64,000 nt of DNA, taken from NCBI GenBank assembly GCA_016712595.1, contig JADJQT010000001.1:1547501-1611500 (forward strand). Direction: 5' to 3'. The position numbers were made by a program, and so were the translations under genes. The notes below the pieces were generated by a model that was not told the origin of the DNA, ran no database searches, and saw only the letters and a program-made list of their open reading frames with translations. The stretch comes from Rhodospirillales bacterium (GTDB lineage: Bacteria; Pseudomonadota; Alphaproteobacteria; Rhodospirillales; Defluviicoccaceae). Positions 1-7,934 of the stretch are shown here, in pieces (within the stretch, counting starts at the first letter, position 1; each line of letters starts with the position of its first letter).

Positions 1-371
1 AGCGGGCAAGTGTCCTCGCTTCGCTGCATCCGGCGGCGATCGCCGCCCGACTGAAGGAACAACTGGCGTCATTGCTCGGCCAGTCACCAGCCTTGCCGGA
101 AGAACGCTTGGCCCAGGAAATCGCGCTTCTTGCCACAAAGGCCGATTCCCGCGAGGAACTCGATCGCCTGCGCGCGCACCACGAGGCCGCCGTGGCGCTG
201 CTCGAACGCGGTGGCGCTGTCGGCCGTCAGCTTGATTTCCTCTGCCAGGAATTCAATCGTGAAGCGAATACGCTGTGTGCCAAGTCGGGAGACATCGAAC
301 TGACACGGGTCGGCCTCGACCTGAAGGCGACCATCGAGCAGATCCGCGAGCAGGTACAGAACATTGAGTGA
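1..371 (+). CDS. yicC: YicC family protein (3' part)
   Basis: Only the C-terminal ~122 residues are in the window; the frame is open from base 3 and the start lies upstream. The tail carries the conserved YicC/DUF1732 block around FLCQEFNREANTL, followed by the helix ending in KATIEQIREQVQNIE. E. coli YicC has been described as an endoribonuclease or RNA-decay factor, so the name is a family assignment. It sits directly before gmk, with its stop just upstream of the gmk start. The yicC-gmk pair is common in proteobacteria, which supports the call. Confidence 0.9.
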   Translation, partial: RASVLASLHPAAIAARLKEQLASLLGQSPALPEERLAQEIALLATKADSREELDRLRAHHEAAVALLERGGAVGRQLDFLCQEFNREANTLCAKSGDIELTRVGLDLKATIEQIREQVQNIE

Positions 372-402
372 TCAAACGGACGACGCGTGCAAGGTCGCCC
401 CG

Positions 403-1074
403 ATGGCGATCACCCGGCGTGGACTGATGCTGGTGCTCTCCTCACCATCGGGAGCCGGAAAGTCAACAATTGCCCGGGCGCTGCTTGACCGCGATAAGGC
501 GTTGTCGATGTCGATCTCGGCGACCACCCGGCCGCCCCGTCCGGGAGAGGTCGACGGCCGCGACTACCGCTTCGTCGATCGCGCGACGTTCACCGCGATG
601 GTCGAGCACGATCAGCTTCTCGAATACGCCACGGTGTTCGGCAACAGCTACGGCAGTCCGCGTGGTCCGGTCGAGGAAACCCTGCGGGCCGGGCGCGACG
701 TTCTGTTCGACGTCGACTGGCAGGGCACACAGCAGTTGCGGCAGAACGCCCGCGACGATCTGGTCAGTGTCTTTATCCTGCCGCCATCCCATGGCGAGCT
801 CGAGCGGCGCTTGCATACGAGAGCGCAGGACAGCGACGAGGTCGTGCGCGCCCGCATGGCGAAGGCGGCGGACGAGATGAGCCACTGGGCGGAGTACGAC
901 TACATCGTGGTCAATCGGCAAATTGACGTAGCGGTTGCTGCGGTTCAGGCGATCCTTGATGCCGAGCGCCTGCGGCGCGAACGCCAGATCGGCCTTGCCG
1001 AGTTCGTCAAGATGATGAGCCGGGAAGATCTCGGGGCGTGCGTGAATTTGCCCGGTTCAGCGTCGCGCCGTTGA
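403..1074 (+). CDS. gmk: Guanylate kinase
   Basis: Converts GMP plus ATP to GDP plus ADP in cytosolic purine metabolism. The P-loop SSPSGAGKST is at about residues 13-22, followed by ISATTRPPRPGEVDGRDYRFV (GMP-binding region) and LFDVDWQGTQQ, all typical of Gmk. From the ATG at 403 the protein is 223 aa, close to the family length, and AAGG lies about 7 nt upstream. A TTG at 364 in the same frame would add 13 residues and overlap the yicC stop, suggesting translational coupling. The 3' end overlaps the convergent EamA-type transporter gene by 18 bp. Confidence 0.96.
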   Translation: MAITRRGLMLVLSSPSGAGKSTIARALLDRDKALSMSISATTRPPRPGEVDGRDYRFVDRATFTAMVEHDQLLEYATVFGNSYGSPRGPVEETLRAGRDVLFDVDWQGTQQLRQNARDDLVSVFILPPSHGELERRLHTRAQDSDEVVRARMAKAADEMSHWAEYDYIVVNRQIDVAVAAVQAILDAERLRRERQIGLAEFVKMMSREDLGACVNLPGSASRR

Positions 1075-1983
1075 CGAGCACCAGATGCCGAGCGCGATCG
1101 CAATGACGCCGATGACGTGGAATTGGTGGAGCTGTTCGCCGAGGAACAGCACCGCGAGAATGGCGGCGAACACCGGCATGAGATGGATGAACAGTCCGGC
1201 CTTGGCGGCGCCAACTGCGGCAACGCCGTGGTTCCAGCAGGCGAAGGCGATGACCGAGGCAAAAACGCCGACGTAGCCGATGGCGGCAAGCGTCTGCACC
1301 GTCGGCTGAAATCCTCCCAATACGGACTGCTCGAGGGCATATCCGGGCGCGAGCAGAACAATGCCGAGAACCACCGTGACGAAGAGCAAGGTCAGCGGCG
1401 GCAGGTCGTTCGGTCGGCGGCGAATCAAAACCGAATAAATTGACCATGCCGGGACAGCGAGGCACACCCACAGGTCCCCGGCGAGAAACCGCAAGCCTTC
1501 GGCGAAACGCACATCGCCCTTCAGAATCACGATGGCAACCCCGGCGAACGAGATCGCGATGCCGAGGGCTTGGCGCGCGCTGATCGTCGTGCCGTCGAGC
1601 AAAAAGGCGGTGATCGGGATGGCGACGGGGATGGTCGCGATGATGAGCACGCCGTTGATCGCGGTCGTCGTCTGCAGCCCCTGATAGACAACATATTGGA
1701 AAGCAACAATTCCGCTGAGGCAAAGCACGACGAGCAATGGCCAGTGACGTCGTAAGGTGGCGCGTCGCCGCCACGCGTCGGTGATCGTGAACGGCAGCAA
1801 GACGGCGGCCGCCACGACCCAGCGCCAGAATGTCAGCGCGAGCGGGTGAATATCGGCATGCAGCGCACGGCCGATGACAAAATTCCCCGCCCAGAAGAGC
1901 GGTGGAACGGCGAGAATGATCCAGATGGATGGCGTTGCGGCGCGTCGGGGCGGGACCGGCGCCTGCGGATCACCGCGCGGCAT
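1057..1983 (-). CDS. EamA/DMT-family transporter
   Basis: Predicted inner-membrane drug/metabolite transporter of about 308 aa with ten hydrophobic segments in two EamA repeats, beginning IWIILAVPPLFWAGNFVIGR and ending near FHVIGVIAIALGIW. The substrate cannot be told from sequence. The ATG at 1983 overlaps the rsmA stop by 14 nt in another frame, so it is probably the last gene of the lptD-surA-pdxA-rsmA transcription unit. An upstream start at 2034 exists but would lie inside rsmA. The 3' end overlaps the convergent gmk gene. Confidence 0.88.
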   Translation of the reverse strand: MPRGDPQAPVPPRRAATPSIWIILAVPPLFWAGNFVIGRALHADIHPLALTFWRWVVAAAVLLPFTITDAWRRRATLRRHWPLLVVLCLSGIVAFQYVVYQGLQTTTAINGVLIIATIPVAIPITAFLLDGTTISARQALGIAISFAGVAIVILKGDVRFAEGLRFLAGDLWVCLAVPAWSIYSVLIRRRPNDLPPLTLLFVTVVLGIVLLAPGYALEQSVLGGFQPTVQTLAAIGYVGVFASVIAFACWNHGVAAVGAAKAGLFIHLMPVFAAILAVLFLGEQLHQFHVIGVIAIALGIWCSSTARR

Positions 1984-2818
1984 CGCCCTTCTCCGCCAGC
2001 AGCCGCGCCAGGGCGCAAAACTCTTCGACGCCAAGCTCCTCGGCCCGGCGGGTTGGATCGACGCCGACTGCGGCGGGGTCGAGGCCCAGAGGCTTGAGGC
2101 TGCCGCGCAGCATCTTGCGCCGTTGGCCGAAGGCGGCGGCGGTCACCCGTTCGAGTGCCGCGAAGTTGGCCGGAGCCAATGGCTCGGGGCGGGGGATCAG
2201 CGTCACGACGCTCGACGTCACCTTCGGCGGTGGAGTGAACGCCCGCTGATCGACGTTGAACTCGAAGCGCGGGCGGGTCAGCCACTGCGTGATCACTGAC
2301 AGCCGGCCGTAGTCGTGGCTTCCCGGCGGCGCGGTCAGTCGATCGGCAACCTCCCTTTGAAACATCAAGGTCAGTCCGTCGAAATCGGTAATGCGGCGCA
2401 GCCAGCCGATCAATAACGGGGTCGCGACGTTGTAGGGCAGGTTGGCGCAGATGTAACGCGGCGGGGGCGCGAGCATGGCAAGGTCAAGGTCCAGCGCATC
2501 GGCTTCGACGATGACGAAGCGCTGCGGATGCAGCGCGGCGAGGTCGGCCAGGGCGGCGACGCAGCGCGGGTCTTTCTCGATGGCGAACACCGCCGCGGCA
2601 TCAGTATCGAGCAGGCTGCGGGTGAGGCCACCCGGTCCCGGCCCGACCTCGATCACCGAGCGGCCGGAAAGGTTGCCCGCGGCGCGGGCGATGCGGGCGG
2701 TGAGGTTGAGATCGAGCAGAAAGTGCTGGCCAAGGGTGCGCCGCGCCGCGAGGTCGTGGCGGCGGATGACCTCGCGCAGGGGCGGCAGAGCGGGGGGCAT
2801 GGCCGGGTGTGCGGGCAT
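1970..2818 (-). CDS. rsmA: 16S rRNA (adenine(1518)-N6/adenine(1519)-N6)-dimethyltransferase
   Basis: RsmA/KsgA dimethylates two adjacent adenines in the 3' terminal hairpin of 16S rRNA during 30S maturation, using S-adenosylmethionine. Diagnostic features are LGQHFLLDLNL near the N-terminus, the SAM-binding VIEVGPGPGGLTRSLL, and the catalytic ANLPYNVATPLL (the NLPY motif of N6-adenine methyltransferases). The length of 282 aa is usual. The ATG shares one base with the pdxA stop (TAATG), so translation is probably coupled. An alternative ATG lies six codons downstream (2800). Confidence 0.96.
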   Translation of the reverse strand: MPAHPAMPPALPPLREVIRRHDLAARRTLGQHFLLDLNLTARIARAAGNLSGRSVIEVGPGPGGLTRSLLDTDAAAVFAIEKDPRCVAALADLAALHPQRFVIVEADALDLDLAMLAPPPRYICANLPYNVATPLLIGWLRRITDFDGLTLMFQREVADRLTAPPGSHDYGRLSVITQWLTRPRFEFNVDQRAFTPPPKVTSSVVTLIPRPEPLAPANFAALERVTAAAFGQRRKMLRGSLKPLGLDPAAVGVDPTRRAEELGVEEFCALARLLAEKGDAAR

Positions 2819-3849
2819 TACTGCGCGCCGTCACCGCGCCCGCGTGCGAGATTGGCGGCGAGGATTAATGCTGCGGTGAGGCTGGCCTCGCTGGCTTGTC
2901 CGCTGCCGGCGATATCGAAGGCGGTGCCGTGATCGGGAGAGGTGCGAACGAACGGCAGGCCGAGAGTGACGTTAACGCCGCCGTCGAAGTCGAGTGCCTT
3001 CAGCGGGATCAGGGCCTGGTCGTGATACATACACAGTGCCGCGTCGTAACCCTTGCGCGCGCGGGAACTGAACAGCGTGTCCGGCGGCAAGGGACCGGCG
3101 ACGTCGAGCCCCTGGGCGCGCAAGCGGGCGATGGCGGGCGCGATAATCGTTGATTCCTCATCGCCCATGGTGCCGTCCTCTCCGGCATGTGGGTTAAGCC
3201 CGGCGACGGCGAGGCGAGGCCGGGCGATGCCGAAATCGCGGCGCAGCGCATCGAAGGTTATGTGAGCGATATCAACGATGTCGGGGGCGTGCAGGGTCTC
3301 GATCGCCTGTCGCAAGCTGACATGCACAGTGACTGGCACAACGCGCAGGACCGGGCACGCCAGCATCATCACCGGGCGAACGTCGCCACCGGCCAGCGCT
3401 GCCAGGAACTCGGTATGGCCGGGGAAGCGAAAGCCGGCGTCGTACAACGACTTCTTGTGGATTGGATTGGTAATCACCGCGGCCGCTTCGCCGGCCTGGA
3501 CCATCGCCACGGCGATCTCGATCGCGGCGATCACGGCGGCGGCATTCTCGGGATCGGGCGTGCCGGGCACGGCGCGTCGCGGCAGCGGCCGATGGACGAC
3601 CGGAAGCGCCGTCGCGAACCGTTCCACCGCCTCGCTCGCGGCGTCGATGACGCCGACCGGAACGCCGAGTCCCAGAGACTCCGACAGCCTTTGCAGACGG
3701 CGCGCGTCATCGATGACGAAAAAAGGCGGGATATTCGCCAGACGGCTCCGCCACGCCTTCAGCACGATCTCGCCGCCGACGCCCGCGGGCTCACCCATGG
3801 TTACCGCCAGCGGCACCGGACTCTCGCTGACGGCGAGAGGAGAGGTCAC
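2818..3849 (-). CDS. pdxA: 4-hydroxythreonine-4-phosphate dehydrogenase
   Basis: NAD-dependent oxidation of 4-phosphohydroxy-L-threonine in DXP-dependent pyridoxal phosphate synthesis. The protein is 343 aa. It starts VPLAVTMGEPAGVGGEIVLKAW and carries ITNPIHKKSLYDAGFRFPGHTEFLA, LNPHAGEDG and MYHDQALIPLKAL, which contain the metal-binding histidines and substrate residues of PdxA. The start is GTG at 3849, overlapping the surA stop in a GTGA arrangement. The surA-pdxA-rsmA order is widely conserved in proteobacteria. Confidence 0.96.
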   Translation of the reverse strand: MTSPLAVSESPVPLAVTMGEPAGVGGEIVLKAWRSRLANIPPFFVIDDARRLQRLSESLGLGVPVGVIDAASEAVERFATALPVVHRPLPRRAVPGTPDPENAAAVIAAIEIAVAMVQAGEAAAVITNPIHKKSLYDAGFRFPGHTEFLAALAGGDVRPVMMLACPVLRVVPVTVHVSLRQAIETLHAPDIVDIAHITFDALRRDFGIARPRLAVAGLNPHAGEDGTMGDEESTIIAPAIARLRAQGLDVAGPLPPDTLFSSRARKGYDAALCMYHDQALIPLKALDFDGGVNVTLGLPFVRTSPDHGTAFDIAGSGQASEASLTAALILAANLARGRGDGAQ

Positions 3850-5120
3850 ATGCGGACATCCAGCAGCGCGGAGCGACGCAGGTCACGCAGCAGACGCCGT
3901 GCCGTCGCCGAGAGCTTCTGTTCGTGCAGACGCCGCTCAACCGCCTGGCGGTCCTCGACCGCCGATTCCTGCTCCTGGCGATCGCAGAGCATCACGACGA
4001 GAAAGCCGTCCGGAGTCCGCAGCGGCGTGGTTACGTCCCCCGGCTGCATCGGCGCGATGATTTGCTGCAGCTCAGGCGGCATGGTCTGAGGTTCGATCGC
4101 TGGGATGCTGTTCGACGCTATGCCAGGGGCGGCCTTGGCCCGCGCCGCGAAATCGCTGCAGTCCTTGACGCCGAGGCCGACATTGCGCGCCGCGAGTGCT
4201 GCCGCGCTGACCTCCGCATCACTCGCCGAACGTGGCAGTGCGAGAAAGATCTGTTGCAGCGACAGGACGGTCTTACCGGCGCTGGCGCCCGCCCGTTGCC
4301 CAGCCATGGCGAGGATGAAGTAGCCACCTTGCGCGCGGATCGGATCAGAGATTTCGCCGGGCCGCAGTGTCGCCACCACCGTTTGAATCGGAGTGTCCAG
4401 TTGGTTGCGAGCCACCCAGCCGAGATCACCGCCGTTCGCCGCCGCCGGACCTTGCGAGAACGTCCGCGCCAGCGCGGCGAAATTGGCACCGCCGCGTGCT
4501 TCCGCGACGAGCCGTTGCGCCGTCTCCTCGACAGTGTCTTGATCGGCCGAATCGTCGAGCGGCAAGAAGATCTCGCTGAGGTGATACTGAACGTCGGCGC
4601 TTCCCGCGCTCAGTCGTGCCATCTCTTCGTCAACCTCCTCGGCGCTGACGTTGGCGCGGTCGCCGGCGATGCGGGAAATCGCCTTCATCCAGCCGATTTC
4701 GACTTCGAGCTGGTCGATCAGCGTCGACATGTGAACCCCGTGCGCCTGGAGATAATCGGCAAGCTGCCCGGGCTGGATGTTGACTTGCGACGCAATCTGG
4801 GTGAGCGCCCGGTCGATGTCGCTTTGCGGCACGGAGACGCCTTGCTTGCGCATTTCCTGGCGCTTCAGCGTTCCGTCGATCAGCGTGCGCAGAACTTCGG
4901 GCGCGAGCCGGCGGCGATTCTCCGGCGTGTCCGCGAGATTGGAGGTGGCGAGCACCAGGGCGATGCGCGTATCGAGGTCATGTACGGAAATGACGTCGTC
5001 GTTGACGACGGCGGCAATGCCCTGTTCGGGGGCCGTAGCGCCGAGGGCGACGCATGGCAGCGGCAAGGCGAGCAAACATCCGAGGGCGATGCCGGCTATG
5101 AGGCGAGGAAGGAGGGTCAT
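3846..5120 (-). CDS. surA: Periplasmic chaperone / peptidyl-prolyl isomerase SurA
   Basis: SurA escorts outer-membrane proteins, including LptD, across the periplasm. The chosen ATG gives about 424 aa with a signal peptide (MTLLPRLIAGIALGC...LPCVALGATA). Then come the N-terminal chaperone segment (GIAAVVNDDVISVHDLDTRI), a parvulin-like domain with GGDLGWVARNQLDTPIQ, and a second domain ending near TPDGFLVVMLCDRQE. An in-frame start 20 codons upstream (5180) would place extra residues before the signal peptide and is less likely. Position between lptD and pdxA matches its role in LptD assembly. Confidence 0.93.
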   Translation of the reverse strand: MTLLPRLIAGIALGCLLALPLPCVALGATAPEQGIAAVVNDDVISVHDLDTRIALVLATSNLADTPENRRRLAPEVLRTLIDGTLKRQEMRKQGVSVPQSDIDRALTQIASQVNIQPGQLADYLQAHGVHMSTLIDQLEVEIGWMKAISRIAGDRANVSAEEVDEEMARLSAGSADVQYHLSEIFLPLDDSADQDTVEETAQRLVAEARGGANFAALARTFSQGPAAANGGDLGWVARNQLDTPIQTVVATLRPGEISDPIRAQGGYFILAMAGQRAGASAGKTVLSLQQIFLALPRSASDAEVSAAALAARNVGLGVKDCSDFAARAKAAPGIASNSIPAIEPQTMPPELQQIIAPMQPGDVTTPLRTPDGFLVVMLCDRQEQESAVEDRQAVERRLHEQKLSATARRLLRDLRRSALLDVRM

Positions 5121-5195
5121 TTGCAGGGCGGTATGCAAGCCTTTTGGGAACGACGCACGAGGCAATGATAGGCCGATCACGGTGTCGCCGGCAAA

Positions 5196-7427
5196 TTATC
5201 CGCCGCCGGCATTAACGCCGCCACCGATATCACCCAGGGTTTTGAAGCCGACCCGGAAGAAGATTACGTTGCTGGGCTCGACGTCCTTGTCCTTGAAGTT
5301 TTGCCGGGCGATATCGGCGGAAAAAACGAAGCAGTCATCTTCGTAGACCGCACGCAAGCCGATCTCACGCTGACTTTCGGCGTCGATATCGGTGATGCCG
5401 TAGATCCGCCCGCTCCAGTAACGGGTGAGCTGCGAATCCAGCGCATACTGCGCTTCCTGGCTCCCCTCGAGATCGTTCTGCGGTTGTCCGTCGTAGCGGA
5501 CGTACGTCGTCTTCAGCCGCAGGGCGTCGACGCCGAAGCGAGCGGTGAGCTCGTTTCGGCGCATGTCGAGCGAGTTGTGGTCAAGCCGGGTGCGATAGAG
5601 CAGATCGAGCCACGGCGTCGGGACCAGGTCCAGCGAGCCGACGACGTCCGAAACCTTGTCCTGAAGACCGGTGCCTGGACCGAAGGTGTGATCGTCGAAG
5701 AAGCTGTAGCTTTGTCCGACGAAGGCCGAGGCCCGTCGCCCGTCGATGTCCGTGCCCGACCAGTTCAGGCCGTAGTTGACCCGTGAGCCTTCGTCGACCA
5801 GGTCGATGCCTGGCAGGCGGTCGAAGCCGAAGAGGTTGGTGTCGCGGAGCTCGAAATCCTGGCTGTCCTCGTTGGGAATGCGGCTCGGATTGCCGAAGTT
5901 GGGAGCGAGCACGAGTTCGCCGATCGGCTCGATGACCTGCTGTATGCTGCCCTCGCGCACGAGCGGCAGCCGCCATTGTGCGCTCGCCTGCGGGAAAACG
6001 CGCCCGGAAAACCCGTTGAAGTCGTTATCCCGCTCGGACGTCGTCTGATCATTGACGTTATAGCCGTCGCCCCAGATCGCCGTCGAGACGGTCATCAGGT
6101 CGCCAATCGGGCCGACGAACGGCCGCTGCCATTGGGCGCGCGCCGACATTCGCCGGGTATCCGTGCCGGTTTCGCGGGTGAGCGCCGCGGCGTCGAGGTG
6201 CAGGTCGGTGTATCCGCCGAAGCGGTCCATATCGCCGGAGTGGTAGTAGTCAAGCCACGGCGCGACGTAGGGCACGTCGCTCTGCTCGATATCCTGGTCG
6301 AGGTCCTGGAAGGCTATGGCGTTGCCGGTGAAATAATCGTTGTTACCGATGAAGTCCTCGGCGAAGAGACGCGTCGTCAACGTGCGCTGGCTGTTGAAGT
6401 TGTAGCGGCGCAGGTAAGTCCGATCGGTCGCCCGCTGCACGTCGAGGCCGCCACGCCACGTATCATCGATGTCGTAACGCGCCTCGCCCATGACATGGCC
6501 GCGCGCGCGCTGGTCGGTATCGTAGGTGCCGCTGCCGTCGAAATCGATCGTCCCGTGCTGAAGCGCCTGACGATAGCGCATTTCCAGAACAGGGCCCTCC
6601 TGCGTCGTCAGCCAGGGAGTGATGGTCAGGTCCTGCTGGTCGGACAGAACGGCGAAATAAGGGATCTTGGCGACGAAGCCGAGATCCGACGTCTCCCCGA
6701 AGCTCGGAATCAGCAGGCCGCTCTTGCGCTTTACTGTCGGATCCGGCTGGTAGAAGTAGGGAATGTAAAAAACCGGAACGCCCGAGAAGTCGAGCCAGGA
6801 GTGGCTGAATTCGACGATCTTGTCCTCCTGGTCGTGCGTGACCTTGACCGCGCGCACCTGCCACAGCGGCGTGCGCGACGGATCCTTGGCGCACGGCAGG
6901 CACGGCGTGTAGGTGGCATCGGTCATCGTCGTAATATCGCCGTCGTGGCGCTCGCCGTGCTTGGCGGTAACCCGCGATCCATCGGCAAGAACGGCGCGCA
7001 TGTCTTCGATGATGCCGTTCTTCAGATCGGCGGTAACGTCGAAGGTCTGGGCATGGATGACTTCGCCCGAGGGCTCGAAGAGCGTGGCATGGCCATCGGC
7101 GGTCACCCGATTGTTCAATTCGTCGTAGGTCATCGAATCGGCGATGAGCCGACGATTGTTCTGGACCGCCACGACGTTGCCCGTGGCATGAATGACCTTG
7201 GTGGCGCTGTCGTAGGTAAGCTCGTCGGCCTGGAATTCGACCGCCTGGTTCATCGCGAACGGCTCGATCGCCGCGGCTGGCGAGGGGGCGGCGGTCGCGA
7301 GGCCTACGGCAGTGAACAGGCCCACGGCGAGAATGCGTCTTTGTGCCGCGCCGCGCGCGACAATTGGCAGCGGCTGGCGCCGTGACAGGCGGCGCGCAAT
7401 CCTTGCTTTGCGTATTCGTATGCTCAT
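5196..7427 (-). CDS. lptD: LPS-assembly protein LptD
   Basis: Outer-membrane beta-barrel that inserts lipopolysaccharide at the cell surface. The 743-aa protein has an Arg-rich n-region and a signal peptide ending near AAAIEPF. An OstA/LptA-like jellyroll follows (FQADELTYDSATKVIHATGNVVAVQNNRRLIADSMTYDE region, residues about 65-200), then the long C-terminal barrel beginning near PYFAVLSDQQDLTITPW. The cysteines in YTPCLPCAKD fit an LptD disulfide region. It heads the minus-strand set lptD-surA-pdxA-rsmA. The lptF/lptG genes that often precede lptD in alphaproteobacteria are not adjacent here. Confidence 0.94.
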   Translation of the reverse strand: MSIRIRKARIARRLSRRQPLPIVARGAAQRRILAVGLFTAVGLATAAPSPAAAIEPFAMNQAVEFQADELTYDSATKVIHATGNVVAVQNNRRLIADSMTYDELNNRVTADGHATLFEPSGEVIHAQTFDVTADLKNGIIEDMRAVLADGSRVTAKHGERHDGDITTMTDATYTPCLPCAKDPSRTPLWQVRAVKVTHDQEDKIVEFSHSWLDFSGVPVFYIPYFYQPDPTVKRKSGLLIPSFGETSDLGFVAKIPYFAVLSDQQDLTITPWLTTQEGPVLEMRYRQALQHGTIDFDGSGTYDTDQRARGHVMGEARYDIDDTWRGGLDVQRATDRTYLRRYNFNSQRTLTTRLFAEDFIGNNDYFTGNAIAFQDLDQDIEQSDVPYVAPWLDYYHSGDMDRFGGYTDLHLDAAALTRETGTDTRRMSARAQWQRPFVGPIGDLMTVSTAIWGDGYNVNDQTTSERDNDFNGFSGRVFPQASAQWRLPLVREGSIQQVIEPIGELVLAPNFGNPSRIPNEDSQDFELRDTNLFGFDRLPGIDLVDEGSRVNYGLNWSGTDIDGRRASAFVGQSYSFFDDHTFGPGTGLQDKVSDVVGSLDLVPTPWLDLLYRTRLDHNSLDMRRNELTARFGVDALRLKTTYVRYDGQPQNDLEGSQEAQYALDSQLTRYWSGRIYGITDIDAESQREIGLRAVYEDDCFVFSADIARQNFKDKDVEPSNVIFFRVGFKTLGDIGGGVNAGGG

Positions 7428-7934
7428 CGGCGGCCTGATCGTAGAGCGTCGGACGTCCGCTGCGAACGTCTGCGCGACGCGGGAGCCTGCGAGAAAACGC
7501 GACGCGGATCAAGGCGGAAGCGTTCGGAGCTGCCAGGTCGTCGGCTTACAATGCCCGCCTCGGGGCTTATCAGCGGTTCCCGCCGACGGCGTACACGCGT
7601 TGGCGCGACACCATCACGCCGATCAAGAGGCGAAAAGCGCGGCAGATCGCGCATCGCCGCCTGATTCTGCGGGTCGCGCCGGACCGATCATGCGTTATCG
7701 ACACAACTGGTGTGCTGGGTGCGCCGGGTCTCGGCGAAGTGCGGCGTTTCGTGCCGATGTTCGGACAGCATCACCCTGACAAACGACTGGCTGCCCGCCT
7801 CGCGATGCGATTCTTCATTTTACATACTTATTTGAGACGGCGTTTCGTATTGCGTCTCAGCCCTCAATGATGGGTTTGGGCGATGATCATCTCGGCGTCG
7901 ATCAACTCGGCGGTGGGCAATCGTGCGGGAGGCA
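7428..7934. other. Gene-poor stretch upstream of lptD
   Basis: About 500 bases between the lptD start and the stop of the next minus-strand gene. Only short frames without recognisable domains cross it, including a 76-codon Arg-rich frame at 7424-7654 on the minus strand. It should hold the lptD promoter, but no convincing sigma70 hexamer pair was found. A terminator-like inverted repeat sits at its right end. Confidence 0.5.
7833..7859 (-). terminator. Putative terminator of the PAS/GGDEF-EAL-like gene
   Basis: Perfect 7-bp inverted repeat TGAGACG/CGTCTCA with a 13-nt loop, about 75 bp after the stop of the minus-strand gene. It is followed on the minus strand by an A/T-rich tract (AATAAGTATG) but no clean U-run, so termination is likely but not certain. 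Confidence 0.4.

Noticed and set aside
7424..7654. 76-codon minus-strand frame upstream of lptD
   Set aside because: Arg/Ser-rich, overlaps the lptD start, no ribosome site or homology recognised.
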